The notes under the pieces were generated by a model. It worked only from the letters and a program-made list of their open reading frames with translations, searched no databases and was not told the DNA's origin. A stretch of DNA of 8,773 nucleotides from Omnitrophica WOR_2 bacterium RIFCSPLOWO2_12_FULL_46_30 (lineage in GTDB: Bacteria; Omnitrophota; Gorgyraeia; Gygaellales; UBA12090): positions 1 through 8,773 of the forward strand of contig MHHA01000011.1 of the NCBI GenBank assembly GCA_001805845.1, written 5' to 3'. Of the stretch, positions 1 to 6,266 are shown one piece after another. A program made the position numbers and the translations under genes. The first letter of the stretch is position 1. Every line of letters begins with the position of its first letter.

Positions 1-1033
1 TAAATTCAGGCGCCAGCTCTTTTCCGGCCACAATATTTTCCATTCCAATAAAAGGAACCTTAACCAACGGGCGATAGAGCAGATAATTTAAAAACCCCAT
101 CTTATAAATAACCACATTCGGTTTCTGCATAATCGCTGTTTCCAGGGTCGCCGTGCCTGAGGCAACTAAGACAAAGTCAGCGACATTTAAACAATCGTAT
201 TGCTTAGCCTCAATAAGTTTGATTTCTAAATTGAGATTGCTTCGTCGCCCTGATTGTGTCAGGGCTCCTCGCAATGACTGAAAAAAAGGCTTCATCCTTC
301 GTAATGACGATTTAAGAATTTTCTCGTATATAGTATTATCCAGGGATGGAGGTTTAGAGATAATAAATTTGGCCTCCAGAATTTTTTCTTGAATCAGCCG
401 GGCGCTCTCCAGCATTATTGGTAATATCCTTTTTACTTCCCCGGCCCGGGAACCGGGTAAGAGGGCAAAGACCGGGGAGGTTTCATTAAGGCCGAATTCA
501 TTCCTCGCCTCTTCTTTGCTCATTGATGGTTTAACCAGGCCTAAAAGGGGATGGCCTACGAATTCCGCATCAATGCCGAATTTTTTATAGAAGTCCTGCT
601 CAAACTGAAAGATGACCAGCATCTTATCAATAAATTTTTTGATTGTCCTGATTCTCCCCGGCCTTGAGGCCCAGACCTGCGGGCTGATGTAATAAATTGT
701 TCTTACGCGCTTATTGATTTTTTTAGCTAAGCGCAGGTTAAACCCCGAGAAGTCAACTAAGATTATCGCTTCAGGTTTAATTTCTTCAATTTTATCCAAG
801 ACCAAGCGCATTAACTTTTTAAATTCGCCTAACTTCTTTAAGACGTCAAAAAAGCCCAGGACGCTCAGGCCTTTTATGTCCTGGATGATTTCCGCGCCTG
901 CTTTTTGGGAGCAGCTGCCGCCAACCGAAAAAACCCCGATGCCGCTATCTAACTCTTTTAGCCCGGAAATAAGCAGTCCTGCCTGGAGGTCGCCGGACGG
1001 CTCACCGCTAACGATGATTATTTTCTTTTCCAT
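1..1033 (-). CDS. lpxB: Lipid-A-disaccharide synthase, 3' end cut by window edge
   Basis: LpxB (glycosyltransferase family 19) joins UDP-2,3-diacylglucosamine to lipid X to form the lipid A disaccharide at the inner face of the cytoplasmic membrane. Read on the minus strand from ATG at 1033, about 344 residues are present; the family is usually around 380, so some tens of C-terminal residues lie outside. Visible motifs: SGEPSGD at residues 9-15, YYISPQVWA at 114-122, LLPGSR ending at 196, and SGTATLE at 292-298, all hallmarks of LpxB. The start overlaps the end of the upstream dehydrogenase by 16 bp and has no clear Shine-Dalgarno, so translational coupling is likely. Odd feature: residues 242-267 are encoded by a palindromic repeat-like insertion that keeps the frame open. 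PGSR and SGTATLE are about 99 residues apart here, against about 77 in E. coli LpxB as I recall it; the insertion accounts for the excess. Confidence 0.95.
   Translation of the reverse strand, partial: MEKKIIIVSGEPSGDLQAGLLISGLKELDSGIGVFSVGGSCSQKAGAEIIQDIKGLSVLGFFDVLKKLGEFKKLMRLVLDKIEEIKPEAIILVDFSGFNLRLAKKINKRVRTIYYISPQVWASRPGRIRTIKKFIDKMLVIFQFEQDFYKKFGIDAEFVGHPLLGLVKPSMSKEEARNEFGLNETSPVFALLPGSRAGEVKRILPIMLESARLIQEKILEAKFIISKPPSLDNTIYEKILKSSLRRMKPFFQSLRGALTQSGRRSNLNLEIKLIEAKQYDCLNVADFVLVASGTATLETAIMQKPNVVIYKMGFLNYLLYRPLVKVPFIGMENIVAGKELAPEF
233..310 (-). repeat. Palindromic repeat-like element inserted in frame in lpxB
   Basis: On the minus strand this 78-bp stretch holds two diverged copies of a GTCATTRCGARG-type unit (309 to about 289, and 278 to about 264), a perfect 7-bp hairpin (arms 259-265 and 247-253, loop 254-258), and the end GAAGCAATCTC (243-233). 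ATTGC near the start of the second copy pairs with GCAAT near the end. The 26 codons it contributes are Arg/Ser-rich and unlike the rest of LpxB, while the residues on both sides join into a normal LpxB sequence. From memory, CGTCATTGCGAGG...GAAGCAATCTC sequences occur as dispersed repeats in other bacterial genomes; I could not check this. Confidence 0.75.
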
Positions 1034-1941
1034 ATAAGATTCTGGATGGAGAGCGCCACTTCCAGGGCATGGCGGCCTTCAATGCCTGAGACGAGGGGCT
1101 TATTTTTGTGGATGAGACAGTCAAGAAAGGAAGATAATTCTTTCTTGAGAGGTTCTTCTTTTTTTATCCAGATTGCTTCCTTGCTAATCTTATTCCCGTC
1201 TTTACGGTAGATGTCTGCTTCTTCATTCTTATAGTCCAAAGAGACATAGGTATTTTTCAGGAAGATGCGGATTTTACGCACTGATTCGTCTGAGATGCGG
1301 CTGGCAGTCAAATTACAGACACAGCCGTTTTTAAAGCTGATGCGGGCATTGGCAATATCTTCGTATGCGGTGAGGACGTTGATACCTACTGCCTCAATAC
1401 GTTTGACCGGAGAGTTAACCAATCCCAGGACGATATCAATATCGTGAATCATCAGGTCTAAAACTACTCCGATATCTAAAGAGCGCCCGGGAAAGCCGCT
1501 CAAGCGGTGGACCTCAATAAATTTTGGCTGGCGGCAGATATGTTTTATCGCGCTAAAGGCAGAGTTGAATCTTTCTATATGGCCAACCTGCACTAAAAGC
1601 CTATTTTTTCCGGCAATTTTAAGCAGCTCGTCAGCCTCTTTGAGGATAGCGGTAAACGGTTTTTCAACCAGGACATTGACCCCGGCAAGTAAAAAGTCCC
1701 TGGCAATCCGGTGGTGGGTAACCGTGGGCGTGGCAATACTTACTGCCTGCACTTTATTCAGCAGTTCTCTGTGGTTAAAAAAGGGCTGGGTCTGCAGGGA
1801 GCCGGCAATGCTTAAAGCCCGGGAATGCTCAATGTCGCATACGCCGATAAGGTTTGCCCGGGGCAGTTCTTTATATACGCGCGCATGAGCTGAGCCAAGC
1901 CTTCCTCCACCAATAACCGCAACCCTGATTTTGTCAGACAT
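1018..1941 (-). CDS. Gfo/Idh/MocA-family NAD(P)-dependent sugar dehydrogenase
   Basis: A cytoplasmic oxidoreductase of about 307 residues. The N-terminal Rossmann fold shows the dinucleotide loop GGGRLG at 11-16. The EKP motif typical of the family is at 93-95 (Lys94 binds substrate and nicotinamide in characterised members), followed by VGHIERFN at 119-126 and DLMIHDIDI at 162-170, with His166 in the usual catalytic position. I chose ATG at 1941 because VAVIGGG follows closely; an in-frame TTG at 1959 would add six residues but sits in the predicted promoter. The 3' end overlaps lpxB by 16 bp. Specificity is unproven. The linkage to lpxB suggests a UDP-sugar substrate, possibly UDP-GlcNAc 3-dehydrogenase (GnnA-like), which would lead to amide-linked lipid A chains; a transaminase partner is not in the window. 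Other possibilities are an unrelated sugar or inositol dehydrogenase. Confidence 0.88.
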   Translation of the reverse strand: MSDKIRVAVIGGGRLGSAHARVYKELPRANLIGVCDIEHSRALSIAGSLQTQPFFNHRELLNKVQAVSIATPTVTHHRIARDFLLAGVNVLVEKPFTAILKEADELLKIAGKNRLLVQVGHIERFNSAFSAIKHICRQPKFIEVHRLSGFPGRSLDIGVVLDLMIHDIDIVLGLVNSPVKRIEAVGINVLTAYEDIANARISFKNGCVCNLTASRISDESVRKIRIFLKNTYVSLDYKNEEADIYRKDGNKISKEAIWIKKEEPLKKELSSFLDCLIHKNKPLVSGIEGRHALEVALSIQNLIWKRK

Positions 1942-1949
1942 TAAACTTA

Positions 1950-1978
1950 ATATTAACAAATGGCTTGTGAAAAGTCAA
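1950..1978 (-). promoter_or_regulatory. Promoter of the dehydrogenase-lpxB operon, nearly leaderless
   Basis: On the minus strand, -35 TTGACT (1978-1973), a 17-nt spacer and -10 TAATAT (1955-1950), with TG one base upstream of the -10 (extended -10). Only 8 nt separate the -10 from the ATG at 1941, so transcription would start at or within a base or two of the start codon. This agrees with the lack of any Shine-Dalgarno there. It interleaves with the msbA promoter. Confidence 0.55.
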
Positions 1979-1993
1979 TAACTCTGATAAAAT
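1965..1993 (+). promoter_or_regulatory. Promoter of msbA
   Basis: -35-like TTGTGA (1965-1970), 17-nt spacer, -10 TAAAAT (1988-1993), with TGA immediately before the -10 making an extended -10. The expected start is near 2000, giving a leader of roughly 37 nt. That leader has a small hairpin (CACGGA 2006-2011 with TCCGTG 2023-2028) and no Shine-Dalgarno. Its -35 lies in the spacer of the opposing promoter, so RNA polymerase could probably occupy only one at a time. Confidence 0.55.
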
Positions 1994-2036
1994 ACCAAAA
2001 ATAGGCACGGACAATATCAAAATCCGTGTTATAAAT

Positions 2037-3833
2037 ATGAAAGAATACCGCAGATTCACCAAATTCCTAAAACCCCATTCCGGCCTGCTTGTCCTGGCAA
2101 TTGTCTTTATGGCTGTTTCAAGCCTTTTTGACTGGGTTTCGCTGGTGATGATTGTCCCGGTTACTGATAAGGTCCTAAATAACGGAAAGATAATCTTTCC
2201 GTTTGCGCTTCCCGGCGGCCTTGCCAACCTCATCTCTCTAATTAACGCTATCCCCCAGAAAAAGCTCTTAGAGATTCTTATCCTATTTATCCCGGTACTC
2301 TTCTTGCTAAAGGGCCTGTTTAACTTCTTTTATTCCTTTTATATGTCAAGGATCGGCCAGCTCTGCGTGCGGGACATCCGCAACCGCTTATACGAAAAAC
2401 TCCAGGACCTCTCCCTGGAGTATTTTACTAAGAAACGCTCGGGCGAGCTTATCTCGCGGATTACCAACGATGTGAAATTGGTGGAGAACGCACTTTCTTA
2501 TGGGACAACCGATCTGCTCTATCAGTCCTTTTTAGTCATTCTCTTTGCCTTTACCATTTTCTTCATCCACTGGAAATTGGCCTTGAGCTCCCTGCTCTTA
2601 GTTCCCTTAATCGGCTTTCCTATCGTAAAGGTGGGAAGAATCCTGCGCAAAATTTCTAAAAATACCCAGGAGAAAATGGCGGATATAAACTCGCTCTTAG
2701 TGGAAACGATATCAGGCGCAAGGATTGTCAAGGCATTTTGTATGGAGCCTTATGAGGTAGATAAATTTAAAAGGCAGAATCAGGCCCACTATAAGTTATC
2801 AATGAGGGCAATCAAGCGCACCCTTGTCCTGGGCCCGGCTACCGAATTCATCGGAGTGTTGGTGGGGGTGTTTGTCCTGGCCTGGGCAGGCAATGATGTG
2901 ATTTCCGGGAGGCTTTCCTTTGGTGTCTTTGGCTTATACCTGGGCTCATTTTTCTCCCTGCTTAGGCCGCTTAAGAAATTAAGCCAGGTTAATTCCATAA
3001 ACCAGCAGGCCCTGGCTGCGAATACCCGTATCTATGAAGTCTTAGATACGCCGATTACGGTTAAAGAAGCGTCTCCTCCCAAGAGCTTGAAAAGAATATC
3101 AGGGAAGATTGAATTTAAGGATGTATTTTTTAGCTACGCAGAGGCCGGGGTTTTAAGGGGCATCAGCTTCACAGTTACTGCGGGTGAAATAGTGGCTATT
3201 GTCGGCGCAAGCGGGGCCGGCAAAAGCACCGTCCTTGACTTATTGGCGCGTTTTTATGATCCGCAGAAAGGAAGCATTTCTATTGACGCAACTAACATCA
3301 AGGACGTTTCTTTAAAATCGTTACGGGGACAGATTGGGCTGGTTACCCAGGATACGGTTTTGTTCAATGACACGGTCAAAGCCAATATCAGCTATGGCAA
3401 TACCGATCCCGCGGCCCTGCAGATGATAGAGGAAGCGGCGCAAAAAGCCAATGCCCATGATTTTATCTTGAAACTGCCTCAGGGGTATGATACTTTTATA
3501 GGCGAGCGGGGAGTGCGGCTCTCCGGCGGCGAAAGGCAAAGGTTGTGTATTGCCCGGGCACTCTTTAAAAATCCGCCGATTCTCCTTCTGGATGAGGCAA
3601 CCAGCCAGTTAGATTCAGAGTCCGAACGGATAGTCCAGGACACCCTGAATGCCGCTATGCGGGGAAGGACCGTTCTTCTGGTTGCGCATCGGCTTTCTAC
3701 GGTAAGGAACGCCTCCAGGATAATCGTTTTAGATAAAGGCGAAATAGCGCAGACAGGCACCCATCAGGAATTGCTTTCAAGCGATGGGTTGTACCGCCGG
3801 CTCTGCCAGATGCAGCATTGTCTGGAAGGTTAA
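2037..3833 (+). CDS. msbA: MsbA-type lipid A / lipid ABC exporter (fused TMD-NBD half transporter)
   Basis: A 598-residue half transporter, about the usual length for MsbA. Residues 1 to about 320 form the membrane domain with hydrophobic segments near 17-40, 78-100, 158-178, 180-198 and 268-310. Residues about 355-598 form the ATPase: Walker A GASGAGKST 390-398, Q-loop Gln438, signature LSGGE 495-499, Walker B ILLLDE 515-520, D-loop SQLD 523-526 (usually SALD), H-loop His551. It should act as a homodimer that flips lipid A or core-lipid A across the inner membrane, which fits lpxB next door. The substrate cannot be proven from sequence, since related exporters carry other lipids or drugs. 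The ATG at 2037 has no Shine-Dalgarno. No terminator is visible before the rpsB promoter, so read-through into the translation operon is possible. Confidence 0.9.
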   Translation: MKEYRRFTKFLKPHSGLLVLAIVFMAVSSLFDWVSLVMIVPVTDKVLNNGKIIFPFALPGGLANLISLINAIPQKKLLEILILFIPVLFLLKGLFNFFYSFYMSRIGQLCVRDIRNRLYEKLQDLSLEYFTKKRSGELISRITNDVKLVENALSYGTTDLLYQSFLVILFAFTIFFIHWKLALSSLLLVPLIGFPIVKVGRILRKISKNTQEKMADINSLLVETISGARIVKAFCMEPYEVDKFKRQNQAHYKLSMRAIKRTLVLGPATEFIGVLVGVFVLAWAGNDVISGRLSFGVFGLYLGSFFSLLRPLKKLSQVNSINQQALAANTRIYEVLDTPITVKEASPPKSLKRISGKIEFKDVFFSYAEAGVLRGISFTVTAGEIVAIVGASGAGKSTVLDLLARFYDPQKGSISIDATNIKDVSLKSLRGQIGLVTQDTVLFNDTVKANISYGNTDPAALQMIEEAAQKANAHDFILKLPQGYDTFIGERGVRLSGGERQRLCIARALFKNPPILLLDEATSQLDSESERIVQDTLNAAMRGRTVLLVAHRLSTVRNASRIIVLDKGEIAQTGTHQELLSSDGLYRRLCQMQHCLEG

Positions 3834-3843
3834 AAAATTTGGG

Positions 3844-3871
3844 TTGATGTCTAATATTTTTATGGTATAAT
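3844..3871 (+). promoter_or_regulatory. Promoter of the rpsB operon
   Basis: -35 TTGATG (3844-3849), 16-nt spacer, perfect -10 TATAAT (3866-3871), with TGG directly before it (extended -10). The expected start is near 3876-3880, leaving a leader of about 115 nt before rpsB. This is the strongest promoter-like sequence in the window and fits a highly expressed ribosomal protein operon. Confidence 0.8.
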
Positions 3872-3892
3872 TTTAGTTTAATCCATTTCGCC

Positions 3893-3946
3893 CCCGTCAA
3901 CAAAGCGCTCGCGTATTTCTGCGAAATCCGCTTCGCAGTTGACGGG
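3893..3946. repeat. Hairpin in the rpsB leader (C-run/G-run ended palindrome)
   Basis: Perfect 9-bp outer stem CCCGTCAAC (3893-3901) with GTTGACGGG (3938-3946), enclosing an inner 6-bp hairpin TGCGAA (3920-3925) with TTCGCA (3932-3937). It lies in the transcribed leader of rpsB and abuts the next palindrome, sharing its GGG. It may be a repeat element or a leader structure; there is no T-tract after it, so it is not an intrinsic terminator. Confidence 0.7.
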
Positions 3947-3980
3947 ATTAATTCGCCCCGCCAACGGCGGGGCTCATTAA
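3944..3980. repeat. 37-bp palindromic repeat, copy 1 (before rpsB)
   Basis: Contains an 8-bp GC hairpin, GCCCCGCC (3955-3962), loop AAC, GGCGGGGC (3966-3973), flanked by ATTAA-type ends. The whole 37 bp is the exact reverse complement of 6824-6860, after frr. It ends directly at the Shine-Dalgarno AAGGAGG (3979-3985) of rpsB, so the hairpin could affect ribosome access. Confidence 0.9.
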
Positions 3981-3994
3981 GGAGGTAATTAACT

Positions 3995-4924
3995 TTGGCA
4001 GAAGAACTACTGAAACAATTGCTTGAAGCAGGAACGCATTTTGGCCATCAGACAAAACGTTGGAATCCGAAGATGGCGCCATACATTTTTGGCGAGCGCA
4101 ATGCAATCTATATCATAGACCTGGAAAAGACGGTTGAGCTCCTGCGCCGGGCGCAGGATTTCCTCAGGGAATTAGCCCGTAAAGGCGACATAGTTTTGTT
4201 TGCCGGAACCAAAAGGCAGGCCCAGGATATTATCAAGGAACAGGCGCAGGCCTGCGGTATGTATTGGGTTTCTCATCGCTGGTTAGGCGGGCTTTTGACT
4301 AATTTCTCAACCATCAAAAAGTCAATTGCGCGCCTGAAAGAGATTGAAAAGATGGAAAAAGACGGGCTTTTCAAGAGTTTTACCAAGAAGGAGGTCAGCC
4401 TCTTATTAAAAGAGCGTGAAAAATTGGAAAAGAACCTCGGCGGGATTAAGGATATGGAGCGCCTGCCTTCCGCGCTTTATGTGGTTGATTCTAAGAAAGA
4501 GGAGCTGGCGGTAAAGGAAGCGAAGAAAATGGGGATCCCGGTGGTAGCGCTTATAGATACCAATTGCAATCCGGAGATTATTGATTATCCCATCCCCGGC
4601 AACGATGATGCGCTCAAATCAATCCGTTTGATTACCACGCTCATTGCAGATGCTGTTGCCAGCGGCAGGAAGGGATTCTTAGAATATCTGGCTCAGGTAA
4701 ATATTAAGCCTCAAGTCCCCCTTGGGGGACAAGCAGAAGAATTGGCTGTTGCGCAAGGAGAAGCTCAGCCGCCAGGCGAAGAGGATATCAAGGTGAAAGA
4801 AGGGATTGTTGAACTCGCGGAGCAGGCGGCAGGCGTTGATAAAGAGGGGGAAATGAAAAAACCTCTTAAAGCTAAAGCCGCAGACATTGCGCCTCTAAGC
4901 AGAATGAGGAGAACGAAGAGATGA
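3995..4924 (+). CDS. rpsB: 30S ribosomal protein S2, with long C-terminal tail
   Basis: S2 binds the 30S head-body junction and is needed for S1 binding. HFGHQTKRWNPKM at 15-27, IIDLEKT at 40-46, LFAGTKRQAQ at 68-77, WLGGLLTNF at 96-104 and the LIDTNCNP/PGNDDA region at 187-206 are standard S2 signatures. The start is TTG at 3995, chosen because AAGGAGG (3979-3985) is 9 nt upstream and the protein aligns to the normal N terminus. At 309 residues it is much longer than the E. coli protein (241). The extra part is a charged, low-complexity tail from about residue 232, including a VPLGG stretch encoded by a small palindrome at 4715-4730. It leads the operon rpsB-tsf-pyrH-frr and overlaps tsf by 4 bp (ATGA). 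S2 autoregulation at the leader is known in E. coli and is possible here. Confidence 0.98.
   Translation: MAEELLKQLLEAGTHFGHQTKRWNPKMAPYIFGERNAIYIIDLEKTVELLRRAQDFLRELARKGDIVLFAGTKRQAQDIIKEQAQACGMYWVSHRWLGGLLTNFSTIKKSIARLKEIEKMEKDGLFKSFTKKEVSLLLKEREKLEKNLGGIKDMERLPSALYVVDSKKEELAVKEAKKMGIPVVALIDTNCNPEIIDYPIPGNDDALKSIRLITTLIADAVASGRKGFLEYLAQVNIKPQVPLGGQAEELAVAQGEAQPPGEEDIKVKEGIVELAEQAAGVDKEGEMKKPLKAKAADIAPLSRMRRTKR
4715..4730. repeat. Small palindrome inside the rpsB C-terminal tail
   Basis: GTCCCCC (4715-4721), two-base loop, GGGGGAC (4724-4730): a perfect 7-bp stem within the coding sequence, translated as V-P-L-G-G. It sits in the non-conserved tail and has the C-run/G-run design of the intergenic hairpins, so it could be a short relic of the same kind of element. 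Confidence 0.75.
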
Positions 4925-5445
4925 ATGTCTCGTTAGAACAAATAAAAAAGCTGCGCGAGGCAACTTCTCTGGGCATATCTGATTGCCGCAAGGCCTTAGA
5001 GGATTCCAAAGGCGATATAATCAAGGCCGCGGAGCTGCTCAAAAAAAGAGGGCTTGAGCTTGCTGCCAAAAAATCGGATAGAGTTACCAGGGCCGGCAGG
5101 ATTGCCTCATATGTTCATTTTGACCATAAAATCGGCGTCTTGCTTGAGGTAAATTCTGAAACCGATTTCGTATCCCGGAATGAAGAGTTCATAAGATTTT
5201 CCTCTGATGCGGCGCTGCATATTGCGGCAATGAATCCTCACTATATCAAGCGGGAAGACATTCCTCAGGACATACTTAAAGAACAGGCCGACCCGGAGGC
5301 CTTTTGCAAAGCGTCCTGCCTTATGGAGCAGCCTTTTGTTAAGGATTCCTCGCTTACGATAAAGGATTACTTAAATTCAATAGCGGCAAAGGTCGGAGAG
5401 AATATTGTCGTCAGGCGTTTTGTGCGCTTTCAGCTTGGGCAATAG
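4921..5445 (+). CDS. tsf: Elongation factor Ts, short form
   Basis: EF-Ts exchanges GDP for GTP on EF-Tu. The N-terminal UBA-like helical part spans 1 to about 50 (LREATSLGISDCRKAL at 11-26). The key TDFV motif at 81-84, which enters the EF-Tu nucleotide site, is intact. The C-terminal module is SLTIKDYLNSIAAKVGENI (144-162) with RRFVRF after it. At 174 residues it is much shorter than E. coli EF-Ts (283) and close to the compact form of Thermus (about 196). The second core subdomain and the coiled coil are absent or reduced; the conserved C-terminal module remains, so this is a short-type protein rather than a truncation. ATG at 4921 overlaps the rpsB stop (ATGA), with AGGAG at 4907-4911, 9 nt upstream. 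Confidence 0.97.
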   Translation: MNVSLEQIKKLREATSLGISDCRKALEDSKGDIIKAAELLKKRGLELAAKKSDRVTRAGRIASYVHFDHKIGVLLEVNSETDFVSRNEEFIRFSSDAALHIAAMNPHYIKREDIPQDILKEQADPEAFCKASCLMEQPFVKDSSLTIKDYLNSIAAKVGENIVVRRFVRFQLGQ

Positions 5446-5450
5446 GCAAA

Positions 5451-5503
5451 CCCCGTTCAAAACCTCTTTCTCTTTGGAGGTTGTCCTGTAGTTTTGAACG
5501 GGG
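5451..5503. repeat. Long palindrome between tsf and pyrH
   Basis: Perfect 13-bp stem, CCCCGTTCAAAAC (5451-5463) with GTTTTGAACGGGG (5491-5503). An alternative inner stem is AACCTC (5461-5466) with GAGGTT (5477-5482). The loop holds GGAGG (5476-5480), which is too far from the pyrH ATG to act as its Shine-Dalgarno when the mRNA is linear. The stem ends 11 nt before that ATG. There is no T-tract, so it is not a terminator; it may be an mRNA processing or regulatory hairpin, or an inserted repeat. Confidence 0.85.
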
Positions 5504-5514
5504 CAAACGATATT

Positions 5515-6249
5515 ATGGAAAAAAAATCTGACAGGCCTATCTATAAACGTATCGTGCTTAAGTTGAGCGGTGAAGCCCTTCAGGGGCCGCACCGCCACGG
5601 CATTGACCAGGGGACGCTTTTTTCCATTGCCAAGCAGATAAAAGAAGTCAAGGACTCAGGGGTTGAGATTGCCATTGTTTTAGGCGGCGGTAATATCTTC
5701 CGCGGCCAGGAGAATGTTGAGGCAAAGGGCTTAGATATGGACCGTTCGGTGGCGGATTATATGGGAATGCTGGCTACGGTAATTAATGGTCTGGCCCTTC
5801 AGGATGCGCTGGAGAAGATGGGCGTTCCCACGCGGGTAATGAGCGCAATTGAAATTCGCCAGGTAGCAGAGCTCTATATCAGGAGGCGGGCAATGCGCCA
5901 CTTAGAAAAAGGAAGGGCAGTTATTTTTGTAGGGGGGACCGGTAATCCCTATTTTACCACTGATACCACAGCCGCCCTGAGGGCAAAAGAGATAAATGCC
6001 CAGATAGTTCTAAAAGCCACCAAGGTTGACGGAGTTTATACTGCGGATCCATTTAAGTTTAAAGAAGCGAGGAAGTTCTCTTCAGTTAAATATATAGATG
6101 TAGTAAAAAAGGGTTTAAAGATAATGGATTCAACCGCAATTACTCTGTGCATGGAAAATCAGTTACCCATCATAATCTTTAATTTGACGCAGGAAGGCAA
6201 TATCCGCAGGGTGGTGATGGGCGAAAAGATCGGCACGGTTGTTAAATAA
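5515..6249 (+). CDS. pyrH: Uridylate (UMP) kinase
   Basis: PyrH is the hexameric bacterial UMP kinase (amino acid kinase family) that makes UDP from UMP and ATP for pyrimidine nucleotide supply. From ATG at 5515 it is 244 residues, the normal family length. Motifs: LKLSGEAL 15-22, GGGNIFRG 57-64, GGTGNPYFTTDTTA 140-153 (UMP and phosphate binding), KATKVDGVYTADP 167-179 (ATP site), MDSTA 204-208. An upstream in-frame TTG at 5494 would add seven residues, but it lies in the right arm of the preceding hairpin and adds nothing conserved. There is no good Shine-Dalgarno for the ATG (only CGGGG about 11 nt upstream, in the stem), so initiation may depend on coupling to tsf or on the hairpin. It is the third gene of the operon; frr starts 17 bp after its stop. 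Confidence 0.98.
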   Translation: MEKKSDRPIYKRIVLKLSGEALQGPHRHGIDQGTLFSIAKQIKEVKDSGVEIAIVLGGGNIFRGQENVEAKGLDMDRSVADYMGMLATVINGLALQDALEKMGVPTRVMSAIEIRQVAELYIRRRAMRHLEKGRAVIFVGGTGNPYFTTDTTAALRAKEINAQIVLKATKVDGVYTADPFKFKEARKFSSVKYIDVVKKGLKIMDSTAITLCMENQLPIIIFNLTQEGNIRRVVMGEKIGTVVK

Positions 6250-6266
6250 CACAGGATGGTGAAGAT

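Noticed and set aside
714..1037. Open frame on the plus strand across lpxB
   Set aside because: It is antisense to a clear LpxB reading frame with canonical motifs, and its product has no recognisable domain.
1939..1959. TTG at 1959 as start of the dehydrogenase
   Set aside because: It would place the start inside the predicted -10/spacer region and add a hydrophobic six-residue leader not seen in this family; ATG at 1941 fits better.
1934..2233. Minus-strand open frame overlapping the start of msbA and the divergent promoters
   Set aside because: It lies across well-supported features, has no family motif and looks like a shadow of the msbA coding bias.
3321..3903. Several minus-strand open frames opposite the msbA ATPase domain
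   Set aside because: They mirror a conserved ABC ATPase, so the plus-strand frame explains the openness.
5494..5514. TTG at 5494 as start of pyrH
   Set aside because: It lies in the right arm of a 13-bp stem; the ATG at 5515 gives the normal PyrH length and N terminus.
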